From Heliocybe sulcata (taxonomy: Eukaryota > Basidiomycota > Agaricomycetes > Gloeophyllales > Gloeophyllaceae), in assembly GCA_004369045.1 (NCBI GenBank), contig ML213507.1, forward strand, positions 987,078 to 1,051,077: 64,000 nucleotides of DNA. Reading direction: 5' to 3'. How positions within the stretch are numbered: the first letter of the stretch is position 1; each line of letters starts with the position of its first letter. This document shows, in pieces, positions 24,937 through 35,121 of the stretch. The translations under genes were made by a program, and so were the position numbers. The notes under the pieces are model-generated. The model saw only the letters and a program-made list of their open reading frames with translations, did no database searches and was not told the origin of the DNA.

Positions 24937-25557
24937 TTACGTAGCGGATTTCTCCTCCATAGGATTACCGAGAGCCGCATCGTCTACGCGCCTCAAGTCG
25001 ACCTTCGCCCATGTAGCCCCGAAAAGTTGCTCCCAGGTATCCTTTGATTTCTTCCGTCCACTCTCACTCCTTTCCTTGATAAACTTCTCCACCTCGCTTC
25101 CGCCCTGGTAAACGGTGATATTCGTTATTTCGTAATACCCCTTGAACTCCATTTTCCTCCGATCCGTGGACGCCTGGAACAAAGGAATGGGCTTTCCTCT
25201 GTTCTCCTCGAGGCAGAAAATATTGTTGCGAGTCCACAGCTCATCAGGCGGGTTTATATGTGACCGGGTGGAAACTTGAATGCGACATATTGTGTGGGAG
25301 AACTCCTTCCGGGTTATGGACGCGAGATTGTCCTCGTGTTCATTTTTTGACTTGTCCGGGAGATTAGCCACGAGTAGCCGAGAGACGCCAGCATCCTTGG
25401 TTTCTGAAGACTCAGATGGGTCGAGATAAGCCCGCGAGAATGTATGACTCCTTTCTCCTGGAATAGCGCGCTGGATGTCTGACATAGCGTAGGTGGCCGT
25501 AGAACCATCCCATTTCCGCTCTCCACGCTTAGCAGGGGGTACGTATTTTCCAGACAT
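24937..25557 (-). CDS. small intronless protein, function unknown
   Basis: A single-exon, 206-residue frame starting MSGKYVPPAKRGERKWDG. The central part looks like a folded domain: ELWTRNNIFCLEENRGKPIP, then MEFKGYYEITNITVYQGGS. Similar W-x-R / GYYEI blocks occur in basidiomycete proteins of unknown function. The C-terminal part is a charged helix (EVEKFIKERSESGRKKSKD), followed by WEQLFGATWAKVDLRR. There is no signal peptide or membrane segment. It faces LYAR across a 416-bp shared upstream region. I cannot assign a function. Confidence 0.65.
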   Translation of the reverse strand: MSGKYVPPAKRGERKWDGSTATYAMSDIQRAIPGERSHTFSRAYLDPSESSETKDAGVSRLLVANLPDKSKNEHEDNLASITRKEFSHTICRIQVSTRSHINPPDELWTRNNIFCLEENRGKPIPLFQASTDRRKMEFKGYYEITNITVYQGGSEVEKFIKERSESGRKKSKDTWEQLFGATWAKVDLRRVDDAALGNPMEEKSAT

Positions 25558-25973
25558 TGGCTTTTACTTGTGTCAGTGTTCGAGTCGGTTTGTTTATGCG
25601 CTGCCGATGGGCGTCAGACTCTTTGCGTGTCAGAGGGCTGCATACCATATGTAATGAGCTTGGAAAGTTCACCTGCGCAACCTGGAGATTTTACCTGGTT
25701 GTACTAGGCAATAAACCTATCCGGTATGCAAGCAGCCTTCAGGCCTCAGGAGCTCCAAGCGTCCCTTGCACCACTGAGGACGAAGAGAAAAGTCTGTTCT
25801 CAATGCATCGTAAACCTAGACGTAAACTTACAAAATGCCGCATAGTATCCAATCACAGTGCGCGAACAATCCCGTGAGAACCTCACAGCGCTTGTCAGCC
25901 GAAGTCCGACGAAATATTCTGCGGCTCTTTTAGCTTTAAAGCTTTACTTCCGGCTCTGCTCTCGAACTTAAAA
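25558..25973. promoter_or_regulatory. divergent promoter region
   Basis: 416 bp between the minus-strand 206-aa protein and LYAR (plus). A CTTTA/TTTAAAGC palindromic stretch lies just upstream of LYAR at about 25929-25943. No gene is seen. Confidence 0.4.
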
Positions 25974-27376
25974 ATGGTGTCCTTCAAGTAAGTCCTCACT
26001 TCTGCTGCACTGCATATCATCTTACCTGCCTGTCTACCTTAGCTGTGACGGTCAGTCAGTAGCGGGCCCAAACTTCTTATTTCCTTCCGCTCATTCGGCC
26101 CTTAGCATGCTTGGACGTCGTCAAAAAGCCTAAGCTCGATCAGCACAGCTGGAAATGCGGCGCCTCCTTCACCTGCATAGACTGCAGCACGACGTTCCAC
26201 AAGCCTGCTGAATGGAAGGGACACACAACGTGCATCAGCGAGGCGGAGAAGTACCAGAAGAGCTTGTATAAGGGTCCTAAAGGCGTGCGTCTCTACGTCC
26301 ACTCTGACTGTGGCCGTATGTATTCATTCATGTCTTGTGGATCTAGAAGCAGCAGAGCGGTCAGGATGGTCGTAAACAAAATCAGAACCAAAAGGCAGCG
26401 GGTAAGTACAACGGTTGCCAGCACGCTCAGAGGCCCCGACACCACGCTACCGGTGCTAATGAGACTCCTCTTGGGACGCCTGCGCGTATGTCGCCTGTGT
26501 CCCCGCCTTCTCTTTCTCCAGCGCCGGAGCCCGCTGCACCCACGCCATCGTTGCCCGAGAAAAATAGTGAGGATGTAGCTCCCCAGGAGATTGCGAAGGA
26601 GGGCAAGAAGGAAAAGAAAAAGAAGGACAAGAAGAGGAAGTCTACTGGGGCACAGGTGCATTAGCAACATGTCTGATTTTGAAGGTATTGGCTCACGGTG
26701 TGGGTAGGATCCTGAGCAGGAGCGGCCCTCGAAGAAGGCTAAAACGTCCGGGGACGAGTCCACGGAGGTCGCACCAACGGATGGAGTGGGCGGTAGTACG
26801 GATAAGAAAAAGAAGAAAGACAAGAAGAGCAAGAAGGCGGAGGAGGTGGGCGAAGGTGTCGATGAAGAGGCGGAACCGGAGGCAGTGGCGGCGGAGGAGA
26901 AGAAGCCCAAGAAGAAGCGGAAGGAACAGGCTGTAGTGGGCGAGTGCGAGGAGAGTGTAGAAGTGAGCGTCGAGAAGAAGAGATCTAAGTCGACGAAGAA
27001 AAAGAAGGAGAAGGCGGCCGTCAACGGACCAACAGCGTCGGAGGAGACTGCAGATGCCCACCTCGAGACGCAGAAAGTCAAGTCAACTAAGCAGGAGAAG
27101 AAGGACAAGGTGGAGATAAATGGTGTGTCGCCGTCTGAGGATGTCACCAGAGCCTCAGAGAAGGCGAAGAAGCGGAAACGAGACGAGCAGGGTGCGATGG
27201 AGGAGGTTGTGGCACCCTCCACGGCGAAGGAGAAGTCGAAGAAGAAAAAGAGCAGCAAGAAGGAGGTGAGTGATGTTGATTTGTCACGTCCTGAGGACGG
27301 GAAGTTGGCAACAAAGGGTAAGAAGGATAAGAAGAAGGATAAGAAAACCAAAAAGGAGAAGGCGGTCGAGGACTAG
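25974..27376 (+). CDS. LYAR-type nucleolar C2HC zinc-finger protein
   Basis: This is the fungal counterpart of the cell growth-regulating nucleolar protein LYAR, linked to ribosome biogenesis. Five exons: 25974-25987, an 8-nt micro-exon 26043-26050, 26106-26284, 26347-26655 and 26708-27376 (1,179 nt, 392 aa). The N-terminus reads MVSFNCDACLDVVKKPKLDQ, then CGASFTCIDCSTTF and WKGHTTCISEAEKYQKSLYK, the complete LYAR zinc fingers. The rest is Pro/Ser-rich, then a very long Lys/Glu-rich tail (repeated KKKKKDKKSKK-like runs), typical of nucleolar proteins. The micro-exon encodes part of the first CxxC. I kept 26347-26655 as one exon because it stays in frame. Confidence 0.9.
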
Positions 27377-27649
27377 GGAGAGTTGTATCTGCCATGTGTC
27401 TAGAGTCATTTGTCGCGCTCTATCTCATTGTTCTCCTCTATATTGCATGATATATTGCACCTATCCGTAGACCATGATTGTAATCTGAACTAGGTTTGCG
27501 TTAGAAGAGTCGTTGGCCGCATCGTGGCGTGAGGGTTCCATTTTTCGCAAGCTTCGGGGCGTTGCCGCCGCCCCGCACGTTGCCGGCTTAAATCGATCCA
27601 GGGCCGGAGGTCACTGGCACTTGCCCTTGTTTCCCTTCTATCTACCACC

Positions 27650-29047
27650 ATGCACGCAATACAGGTTCGTTGTTGTCTATTCAAGAGTTGTTTCAATTCT
27701 GACTGGAAGTCGGACCGGTGTAGCAACAATTCTGGTCTGTCCGAGAGTATCTCAGCCCTGTGCGTGTCCCTGCGGTGCCTCATGGCTAGATAACTGATGG
27801 GGCGTTTGTAGGTCTTGAAGGAGAGCAAGTTCAAGGAGCATGGCAGGATTACGCCAGGTGAGCAGCGCTTCAGTTGCTGGAACACCCCCTGAATTGGGCC
27901 ACTAACCTGGAATGACCAGAGGAGTTCGTTGCAGCGGGCGACTTCCTCACATACAAGTTCCCGGTTTGGACCTGGTAAGTCTTGCATGTGTATCCACTCG
28001 AAGGTTCCTAATGACTGACCGATTGCAGGGAGAAAGGTGATGCCTCAAAAGCCCGCGACTACCTCCCTGCCGACAAACAATACCTCGTCACCCGCGGTGT
28101 GCCCTGTCTGCGCCGTGCCACCTCCCTAGTCTACACCGACGCCGACGAGGAGGCCGAGCGTCTCCTCTCCTTTGATGATGCCTCAGGAACAGGCAAAGAG
28201 GAAGACGAGTGGGTCGAGACGCACGCGGGTCGTGCGCCGATGGCGGAGGGCGCGGCGAACCCCGGCGTGATCGACGATATCCCGGATGCGGATGATGAGG
28301 GGACGCATGGTGTGAGCGCGGGGATGCAGAGCCTCAGCTTGGGTGGCAAGGCCGCCGAGGAAACACCTGACTTGGATGAGATTCCGGATATGGAGGAGGA
28401 CGACTTGGAGGCGGGCGACGAGGCGACTGCGGCGCCCAGGTCGGCGCCGGGTGTTATCGACTCTAGGTATGCTCTGCCAATTTGATTCACGTCCACGCGG
28501 AACTGACAAGGGCTCAAGCCAAGTGGAGGTGGCGAAGGGGAACCTGCTGCAAGTGCGGACGTACGACGTGATGATCACGTACGACAAGTACTACCAAACC
28601 CCGCGCATCTGGCTCTTGGGGTACGACGAGAACCGCACGCCGCTCACGCCCTCGCAGATCTTCCAGGACGTCTCCGCGGACCATGCGTTCAAGACCGTCA
28701 CTATCGAGCCCTTCCCGCACTCCGCATCGCTCCAAGCAGCGAGCGTGCACCCGTGCAAGCACGCGAACGTGATGAAGAAGGTGATCGAGCGGATGAACTC
28801 GACCGTGGTGGCGGACCAGATCGCGAAGACGAGCGGGCCGCTAACTCCGGGTGCGGGGAAGGAGAAGAAGAAGGGGTGGTTTGGGCGGAGGAATACGAGC
28901 GGGAAGGAGACGCCGCTGCCGCAGACGCCTGGGGAAGAGGACGACGTAGTGGAGGGGATGCGGGTGGACTTCTACCTGGTGGTATTCCTCAAGTTTATCG
29001 CGAGCATCGTGCCGACAATCGAGGTCGACTCGACAACGGCGATGTGA
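27650..29047 (+). CDS. ATG3: Autophagy E2-like enzyme ATG3
   Basis: This E2-like enzyme transfers ATG8 to phosphatidylethanolamine during autophagosome formation. Six exons: 27650-27664, 27724-27759, 27812-27857, 27920-27974, 28029-28466 and 28519-29047 (1,119 nt, 372 aa). The N-terminus reads [20 protein letters not shown], then [19 protein letters not shown] and FPVWTWEKGD, the amphipathic and handle regions of ATG3. An acidic flexible region holds the ATG7-binding part. The catalytic cysteine is at about residue 276 in [13 protein letters not shown]. The end [17 protein letters not shown] is the conserved C-terminus. The two tiny first exons were placed by matching the conserved N-terminus across GT-AG borders. 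Confidence 0.96.
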
Positions 29048-29828
29048 GGCGGCAATTGGGCACATCTCTGGTTCCTCAAGTGGGTTGGGTATATAGATAA
29101 CCGCTGGAAGGATACAAGGTGATACCCCGGTCTTATATGTTTTCTTTTGTTCTTTGATATCACGACGCGACATGTAGGAAGGGGACACGGATTGAAGAAG
29201 TACATCATGTAACAAGAATTTGCTTATACAATGCATACACTATACATTCATGCATTCTGCGAAGAGATCATGCAGGCTATCCTACATTTGCCTCCCAAGC
29301 AGACACTGGCTGGCTGGTGCACGATACTGATGGGACGTAGAAGACTCTACGTGCCTGGCGAAGGTCTTACGGTTTCCAACTGTTCAATACTTAATGCTGG
29401 TGATGTTCTTAGAGCGACCAGGATTGATGTCTCAGCCACCTCCGTTGCAGGTCGCCGGACCATCAGAACAGCTTGACAGACGCCGTCTACAAGGGGTTTG
29501 ATGAGGTCTTGATCCTTCGAAAGCGATTCTCCAACCGTTCCCGTAGCATGATCTGCATATGGACTTACACTACGGAGCGGGTGCGAGAGCATCCTGTTCA
29601 GGTGCTGCATTGAGTGCTCCTAGACGCTAGGCCTGGTTATCGCGAGACGGGCCTCGACTATGGCTCATGGAAGAACGCGACGCATGCGTCTCAAAGAGAC
29701 GCTGTGAGGGAAGCGATGAAACAACTCACCGAGACAGCGGACTGTTGCTACCTTGCACTTTGGATAACATTGGTGAGTGCAACAATTACATTCAAGATAG
29801 TCACGACTTATGTTCCGCCTCAAGGGCT
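29048..29828. other. convergent 3' region
   Basis: A 781-bp gap between the stops of ATG3 (plus) and the isochorismatase-like gene (minus). Small frames on both strands are not protein-like. Confidence 0.4.
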
Positions 29829-30459
29829 TCATGAGCTAGGTTTGGCCTTCAAACGTGTTACAAGATCACTGATCGTCCAGACATCCGCAAAGCCAAACTC
29901 CAGATTCTCCAGACTGGCACGATGGTGTCTGTCACTAGCGGCAGCGCAGCCGTCGTCCAAGACGACAACGTCAAAATCCCGGCAGAACGCCTCCCGGGCG
30001 GTGGTCTCGCAGCACAAGTTGGTGAGCGTGCCCGTAATGACTACGGTCTTCACGCCCTTGCCGCGCAGCCGCTCTTCGAGGGCGGTGTTCAGGAAAGCGT
30101 CGTATTGCGACTTGTCCTCAAGCCGCTCGTCTTGAGCTGCGAGCTTCTCAAGCGCTGGCATGAGGCGCCAGGCATCGGAGTAGCGCAGGATTGAACCTGA
30201 ATCGTCGCGAGTCTTCAGTTGGGTCAGCACGTGGTTGGTCGAGCGTACACAGACCGTTGCCTGGAGGGCCCCAGCGGCGCACGAGAGAGCCGTTGTCATC
30301 TGGAGTGTGTCCGTGCTGGGTGAAGATGACTGGTGCTTTCAGGTCGTGGTACAGCTTGATGAGGGGGATTAGCCGGTCGACGATGTGGCCGGCGATGGAG
30401 AAGAAATGATTTTGCATGTCAATAACGATGAGAGCGGAGTGCTGCAAGTCAGGAACCAT
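29829..30459 (-). CDS. Isochorismatase-like cysteine hydrolase
   Basis: A 190-residue hydrolase of the isochorismatase/nicotinamidase superfamily, which cleaves amides or vinyl ethers. Exons are 30255-30459 and 29829-30196 (573 nt). The catalytic Asp lies in SALIVIDMQNHFF near the N-terminus. The nucleophile region is VVITGTLTNLCCETTAREAF, with the Cys after the cis-peptide-like turn, and FDVVVLDDGCAA follows. A Lys in the family position is likely in VFGLV-equivalent sequence around EDKSQYDAF. There is no signal peptide, so it is cytosolic. It diverges from the MYND gene across 304 bp. The substrate is unknown. Confidence 0.9.
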
Positions 30460-30763
30460 AATGCCCGTAATCTAGTGATGAGGCCAGTACGAATATCGAG
30501 GGGTTTGGAGCTTTTTAAGCTCAAGTATCAATGAAGACAACGTATATATCATCGATGATGAATGCAATCACGAACGTCCTCAATCAATCATGTCCAGGAT
30601 ATCAATTTGTGGCTGATTGTGGCAACTGTAGCTGGGATTGTGGCAAACACTGATGCGACTCCCGACGCGTCCTCTACGCGTTTTTATATCCGCCCAAGCT
30701 ACACCCTGTGTTCTGACGCGTATTCATTGCCATTAAATAGCAAGATCCCCCCGCTACTGCGCG
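30460..30763. promoter_or_regulatory. divergent promoter region
   Basis: 304 bp between the isochorismatase-like gene and the MYND gene. No clear TATA pair was identified, and no gene is seen. Confidence 0.4.
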
Positions 30764-31864
30764 ATGGCTCCGAGTAAGACAGTCAACAAAGGCGTACAGT
30801 GTGCCCAGTGCCTGACATGGGGCAAACGAAAAGATCTATTTCAGTGCAAAGGCAAGTGTTCGCGAAACACGCGTATCTCAGAGCTGCTGATATCCATACC
30901 ATTTTCCAGGATGTATGGGTGCCTGGTACTGCGTCAGCCATGATATCCTTACGCGAACGCCGATCGAGAGCTCACGTTTACATGCATACAGGGTAAGGAG
31001 TGTCAGCGCACTCACTGGCCTGTACACCGTTTGCTGTGCAAGTCCAACCATGCTATGAAGCGACAGACGGATGACGTCTTCCTGGACGTGGCAGATACTG
31101 GGAGGACCGCTTCGGAAATCGTGATGGACATGCGGCGCTGGGCCGAGGTACGTGAGCGACTAGTCATTCCATTCTACACTTGTTTTACTACATATCAACA
31201 AAGAAACATCAAGAAGTCCTATCATGGGGCCTGACCCAATCCATGGAACTATTCACCAACCCCTCCAAAGAGTTGTACACCAAAGGCCTCATCTACCACC
31301 TACAGTACTCGCCCATCGCCTTCTATCCGCATAAAATTGCCGACCTCTTCCAAATTGAGTCCTGCCAGGTCGCGGACGCTGCCACCGAGCCGTGCGTCGC
31401 GGAGCGGGTGCGCACCATGCGTGACCGCGATACAGTGCCCTTTAACGCCAAATACGAGGTGTCGAAACCGGTAGTATTTATACTGGAGTGTGAGGGTGTT
31501 GCTTTAACAAAGACGAATAGATTTGAGGGACCCGGGCCGGATGAGCATAGGCTGTATGTGGAGGATTGGGCGGAGCAGGTGAGGAGGATTGTGAATGGAG
31601 AGTGCCATAGCGACTCGTTGTTCTCGTTAAGGGATGCGCTGAGGTGGGGGCCTGGGACGCCGTTTGATTCAGCCACGCAATGTGAGTGGAATACAAGGTC
31701 GGGACGTCTATGTTAATAACCAGCACCGTGGATTAGATGGGGTCGTCACTTTCGGTGACCTGAACCGCCCCGGTAGTGTTTATATTGTTGTGTATCGCTA
31801 TTCTTGTCAGTACGTAGCTAGACATTACCTTAGAGAGCTTGTTACTACGGAGTTGTCACATTAG
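30764..31864 (+). CDS. MYND-type zinc-finger protein
   Basis: A 290-residue protein with an N-terminal MYND finger, a protein-interaction zinc module. Exons: 30764-30851, 30910-30932 (23 nt), 30992-31147, 31204-31681 and 31737-31864 (873 nt). The finger reads VQCAQCLTWGKRKDLFQC, KGCMGAWYC, GKECQRTHWPVHRLLC, with the expected Cys/His spacing. Preserving it requires a GC-AG first intron (donor AAAG/GCAAGT at 30852). The rest contains a helical region (SWGLTQSMELFTNPSKELYT) and no SET domain. This pattern is frequent in agaricomycete MYND proteins of unknown role. The last exon and C-terminus are less certain than the rest. Confidence 0.85.
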
Positions 31865-32906
31865 TCCATATTCGGAAATGGTCCTTCCGGATCGAGATAG
31901 CGCCATGTGGCTCGGGTGGCGTCCAGCCTGCCCGACCCGTTGACCGAGTTTTAGAGTGTTTCCTAGCCTAATATCTACATGTATCAGCATAGCTCGGTCC
32001 CGCTGGCTGTGCTCGGAGCCAGCGTTGACTCTGCTTGAGTCAACGAGGCAGTGTTAGCTTACTGAGTAAGTACTCGGGAGATCCTCGATGGCCGAATCCC
32101 TGTAGTATATAAGACGCGCTCGATGCGCTGCAATAGAGACAGTCGCTACTTTCAACCCATCATCCTCAGCTGTGTCTCAGCACTCTCCAGCCAATAGGTC
32201 ACTATTGTAGCTACCCATGTCTTTAGTTTAATATCAGTGACTTGGGTTTTCCGTCACTCGGGATTATCTTCAGATATTAACTGTGATCTGGTTTCTCACT
32301 GGTATTGCGTCAGCTACTAGCAGAGAGCTTTCTACAGTTTTCTGCAGTCTATTTCTTGGTAATATTGCGGTAGCTATTATTAAAGGAATTTACTTCAGTC
32401 TCGGTTTAGAGCTTACATAGCTCGAAATCCTCGAATATTCCCTCGGAATCCAAGGTACTAAGCAATTACTAGTCACTTGAACTGACATATATTCGTTGTA
32501 GGTCTGGCCTTCAGTCTCCCCTCCCGCTATCAATTATTTCAGGTATTTTACAAAGCTATTTTAGGCCCGTCACACAACATATATCCCTGGGACGATACGG
32601 TCACTAGAAGACCAGACTGAACACGGGAAGTTCAAGTTCAAGACTAAGGTGCGTATCTTCATATGGCCCCTGTTTTCGCTGAAACAGACTTCGCATGACA
32701 GTCGAAAGACCGTATATTCTTGCCTTGGGCCCTCGCTCAGGTCCAGGCCAGACGAAGATAACTCCGGGCTCTCGAGATCCATCACGAAAAGCCCCAATTC
32801 ACATCTCGATGCGTGTGTACATACCCTTCCTGCATACTTCTTGTATCACCCTGTACTATACCAGCACTCATTGTACATACTAGTGTAATCCCAGGTCCCC
32901 GTGCCT
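31865..32906. other. convergent gap; possible solo LTR or orphan promoter
   Basis: A 1,042-bp AT-rich gap with no coding frame. From about 32053 (TGTTAGC) to about 32573 (CACACA) it has features of a retrotransposon long terminal repeat: TG...CA ends, a TATATAAG box at 32108-32115 with no gene downstream, and T-rich repeat-like sequence. I found no target-site duplication and no internal retroelement domain. If it is an LTR it is a lone, old one. It could equally be a non-coding transcription unit. Confidence 0.3.
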
Positions 32907-34649
32907 CTACTGCCCAGCCAAGAACCGAAAATCGCACCCATCCTCAGCCCCAGTGACCTCCCGCATATAAAGCCCCTCATACCCTCTCCTCGCCCTCTTG
33001 GCCTCCAGCTCCCCCTGATGTCTCTCAAACCACTCCTTCTTCCTCGCTGCCATCTCCTCCTCGGTGACACACAAATCCAGCCTCCTTTCCCCCACCGAAA
33101 TCGCAATCTCGTCCCCACTCCTCACCAGCGCAAGCGGCCCTCCCAGCGCCGCTTCGGGCGAGACATGCAATACAATACTCCCTCCAGCCGTACCCGACAT
33201 CCGCCCGTCGCTGATCCTTAGCATATCCTTTACACCCTTCCGTGCCAGCTTCTTCGGTATGGGCAGCAACCCCGCTTCAGGCATACCCGGCCCACCGATG
33301 GGACCGATGTTCTGCAGCACCAGAATATCACTTTCCGTGACGTCCAGCTTGGGAGAGTCGATGCGAGCTGCCATGTCCGCTGCGGAGGTGAAGACCACCG
33401 CGCGTGTCCGGCGTTCGAGGAGTGCGGCGGATGCGGCGGATACTTTTATTAGGGCTCCATTGGGTGCTAGACTGCCAAAGAGAGGTACTAGACCACCTGT
33501 GGGGTATATGGGTGAGGACACGGGGCGGATAATGGACTGCTCAAAGTCGAGCCCGTGGTACACCGCCAGCTCCTCGCCCAGCGTCCGACCGGTGATGGTG
33601 AGTGCGTCCAAGTGGATCCTGTCTCGGAGTTCGTGCAGCACTCTCGGGACGCCGCCAGCTCGGTGGAAGTCCTCCATATAGTTCATACCGCTGGGCTTCA
33701 AGTCGACTAGGACCGGCGTCGTCTCCCCGAGCTTATCAAAGTCCTTCAGATCCAGCTTGATGCCCATCCGGCCCGCGATGGCTATGAGGTGTATCACGCC
33801 GTTGGTGCTGCCGCCGATGGCGAGGAGCATGCGCATCGCGTTCTCGAAGTTCTTCTTCTGCAGGATATCGCGCGGCTTCATGCCATCCTTCAGTAAGACT
33901 GTTGCAGCTAATCTGCCGCATTGTTCTGCGACTCTTGTACGCGCGGCGGTGGGTGCGGGGGGGCTCGCACTTCCTAGAGGAGCCATGCCAAGAGCTTCCG
34001 CGACACATGCCATGGTCGATGCGGTGCCCATGACGCTGCATGTCCCGACACTACCCACGAGCTGCGAATTCACCTCTTCGATCTCGACTTCGTCGACTTC
34101 ACTTGCTCGGTACCGCGCCCAGTATGCTCTACAATCCGTGCATGCGCCCACCCTCTTCCCGCCATGCGATCCCGTCAGCATGCTCCCAGTAACGAGCTGT
34201 ACGCTCGGGATGTTCGCAGAGAGCGCCCCCATAAGCTGGGCAGGCACGGTCTTGTCGCATCCTCCGATCAGAACTACCGAGTCCATGGGCTGTGCCTTGA
34301 GCATCTCCTCCGTGTCCATGCTCATTAGATTCCGGAGCCACATACTCGTCGGGTGAGCAAAGCTCTCGTGCAAGCTAATAGTCGGGAACTCAACCGGCAG
34401 CGCACCTTCGAGCATCACCCCGCGCTTGATGGCTTCGATGAGCTGTGGCACATTGCCGTGGCAGGGATTGTATCCCGACCCGGTGTCGATAATGCCTACT
34501 ATCGGACAGTCAAGGGCATCCGATGAGTACCCTGCTCCTTTGATGAAAGCCTTCCGGAGGAACAGGGCAAAGTCTTTGTCGCCATATGATGTGAGCCGCT
34601 TCTTGAAGCCATGCTCCTCCTGGGCATTTTCCATGGCTTGCGCTGCCAT
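32907..34649 (-). CDS. IlvD/Edd-family sugar-acid (L-arabonate/D-xylonate type) dehydratase
   Basis: A 580-residue iron-sulfur dehydratase in one uninterrupted frame. The family removes water from dihydroxy acids or aldonic acids. Cluster-binding cysteines are readable in GYNPCHGNVPQL, VVLIGGCDKTVPAQ and VGACTDCRAYW. Other family blocks are FPTISLHESFAHPTSMWLRN, LLAIGGSTNGVIHLIAIAG, NIGPIGGPGMPEAGLL and ISDGRMSGTAGG. The wording of the N-terminal third (NPCHGN, then EFPTISLHES and MWLRNLMSMDTEEM) resembles sugar-acid dehydratases more than the valine/isoleucine enzyme. That points to pentose or uronic acid breakdown, perhaps in the cytosol, as no targeting peptide is clear. The lack of introns is unusual here. 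An in-frame stretch upstream of the ATG lacks another Met. Confidence 0.88.
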   Translation of the reverse strand: MAAQAMENAQEEHGFKKRLTSYGDKDFALFLRKAFIKGAGYSSDALDCPIVGIIDTGSGYNPCHGNVPQLIEAIKRGVMLEGALPVEFPTISLHESFAHPTSMWLRNLMSMDTEEMLKAQPMDSVVLIGGCDKTVPAQLMGALSANIPSVQLVTGSMLTGSHGGKRVGACTDCRAYWARYRASEVDEVEIEEVNSQLVGSVGTCSVMGTASTMACVAEALGMAPLGSASPPAPTAARTRVAEQCGRLAATVLLKDGMKPRDILQKKNFENAMRMLLAIGGSTNGVIHLIAIAGRMGIKLDLKDFDKLGETTPVLVDLKPSGMNYMEDFHRAGGVPRVLHELRDRIHLDALTITGRTLGEELAVYHGLDFEQSIIRPVSSPIYPTGGLVPLFGSLAPNGALIKVSAASAALLERRTRAVVFTSAADMAARIDSPKLDVTESDILVLQNIGPIGGPGMPEAGLLPIPKKLARKGVKDMLRISDGRMSGTAGGSIVLHVSPEAALGGPLALVRSGDEIAISVGERRLDLCVTEEEMAARKKEWFERHQGELEAKRARRGYEGLYMREVTGAEDGCDFRFLAGQ

Positions 34650-35121
34650 GGACGTGGACAGGTCAATGGATACGCACGACGGCAGCCATATCCACTAGTT
34701 AACGGGATCCCGTGTCCGGCCCATGGCCCGTCTTTAGAGCATGCAAGAGAGACTAATAATACTTGCGAATACACTGTCAAGTCTTAGAAAGCTCCGCGAA
34801 TGACATCGGCAGCAGTGAAAGTCAGATGATGATCTGATCTGCCAATCACAAGATTCACTTCCTTCTCCTGACGTTGCCAATCTTTCGGGGCCGTAAGATG
34901 GTAGGCAATGTTTGCTTGGGATACATATGCGTATTTTACAAGGTTACTGCTCCTCTTTTTTTCACAGCCCTGAAGCATGGCGAAGAAGCATTGGGAGACT
35001 GTCTACAAAACGGGAAACCCCACAAAATGGACAAGTGGTGAACGGGAATGCGAAGCCAGATGTATCGATACATAAATAGTTAAGCAGCCAAGACAGCACA
35101 AAAAATTCGTTAAGATCCTCT
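34650..35121. other. intergenic
   Basis: A 472-bp gap upstream of the dehydratase and downstream of the large disordered gene. No gene is seen. Confidence 0.4.

Noticed and set aside
26401-26429. GTAAGT...CAG as an extra intron in LYAR exon 4
   Set aside because: Only 29 bp long, and the sequence reads through in frame without it.
26293-27351. 352-codon minus-strand frame rich in Phe/Ser/Leu
   Set aside because: It is the exact complement of the Lys/Glu-rich tail of LYAR; the AAG/GAG codons read as CTT/CTC on the other strand.
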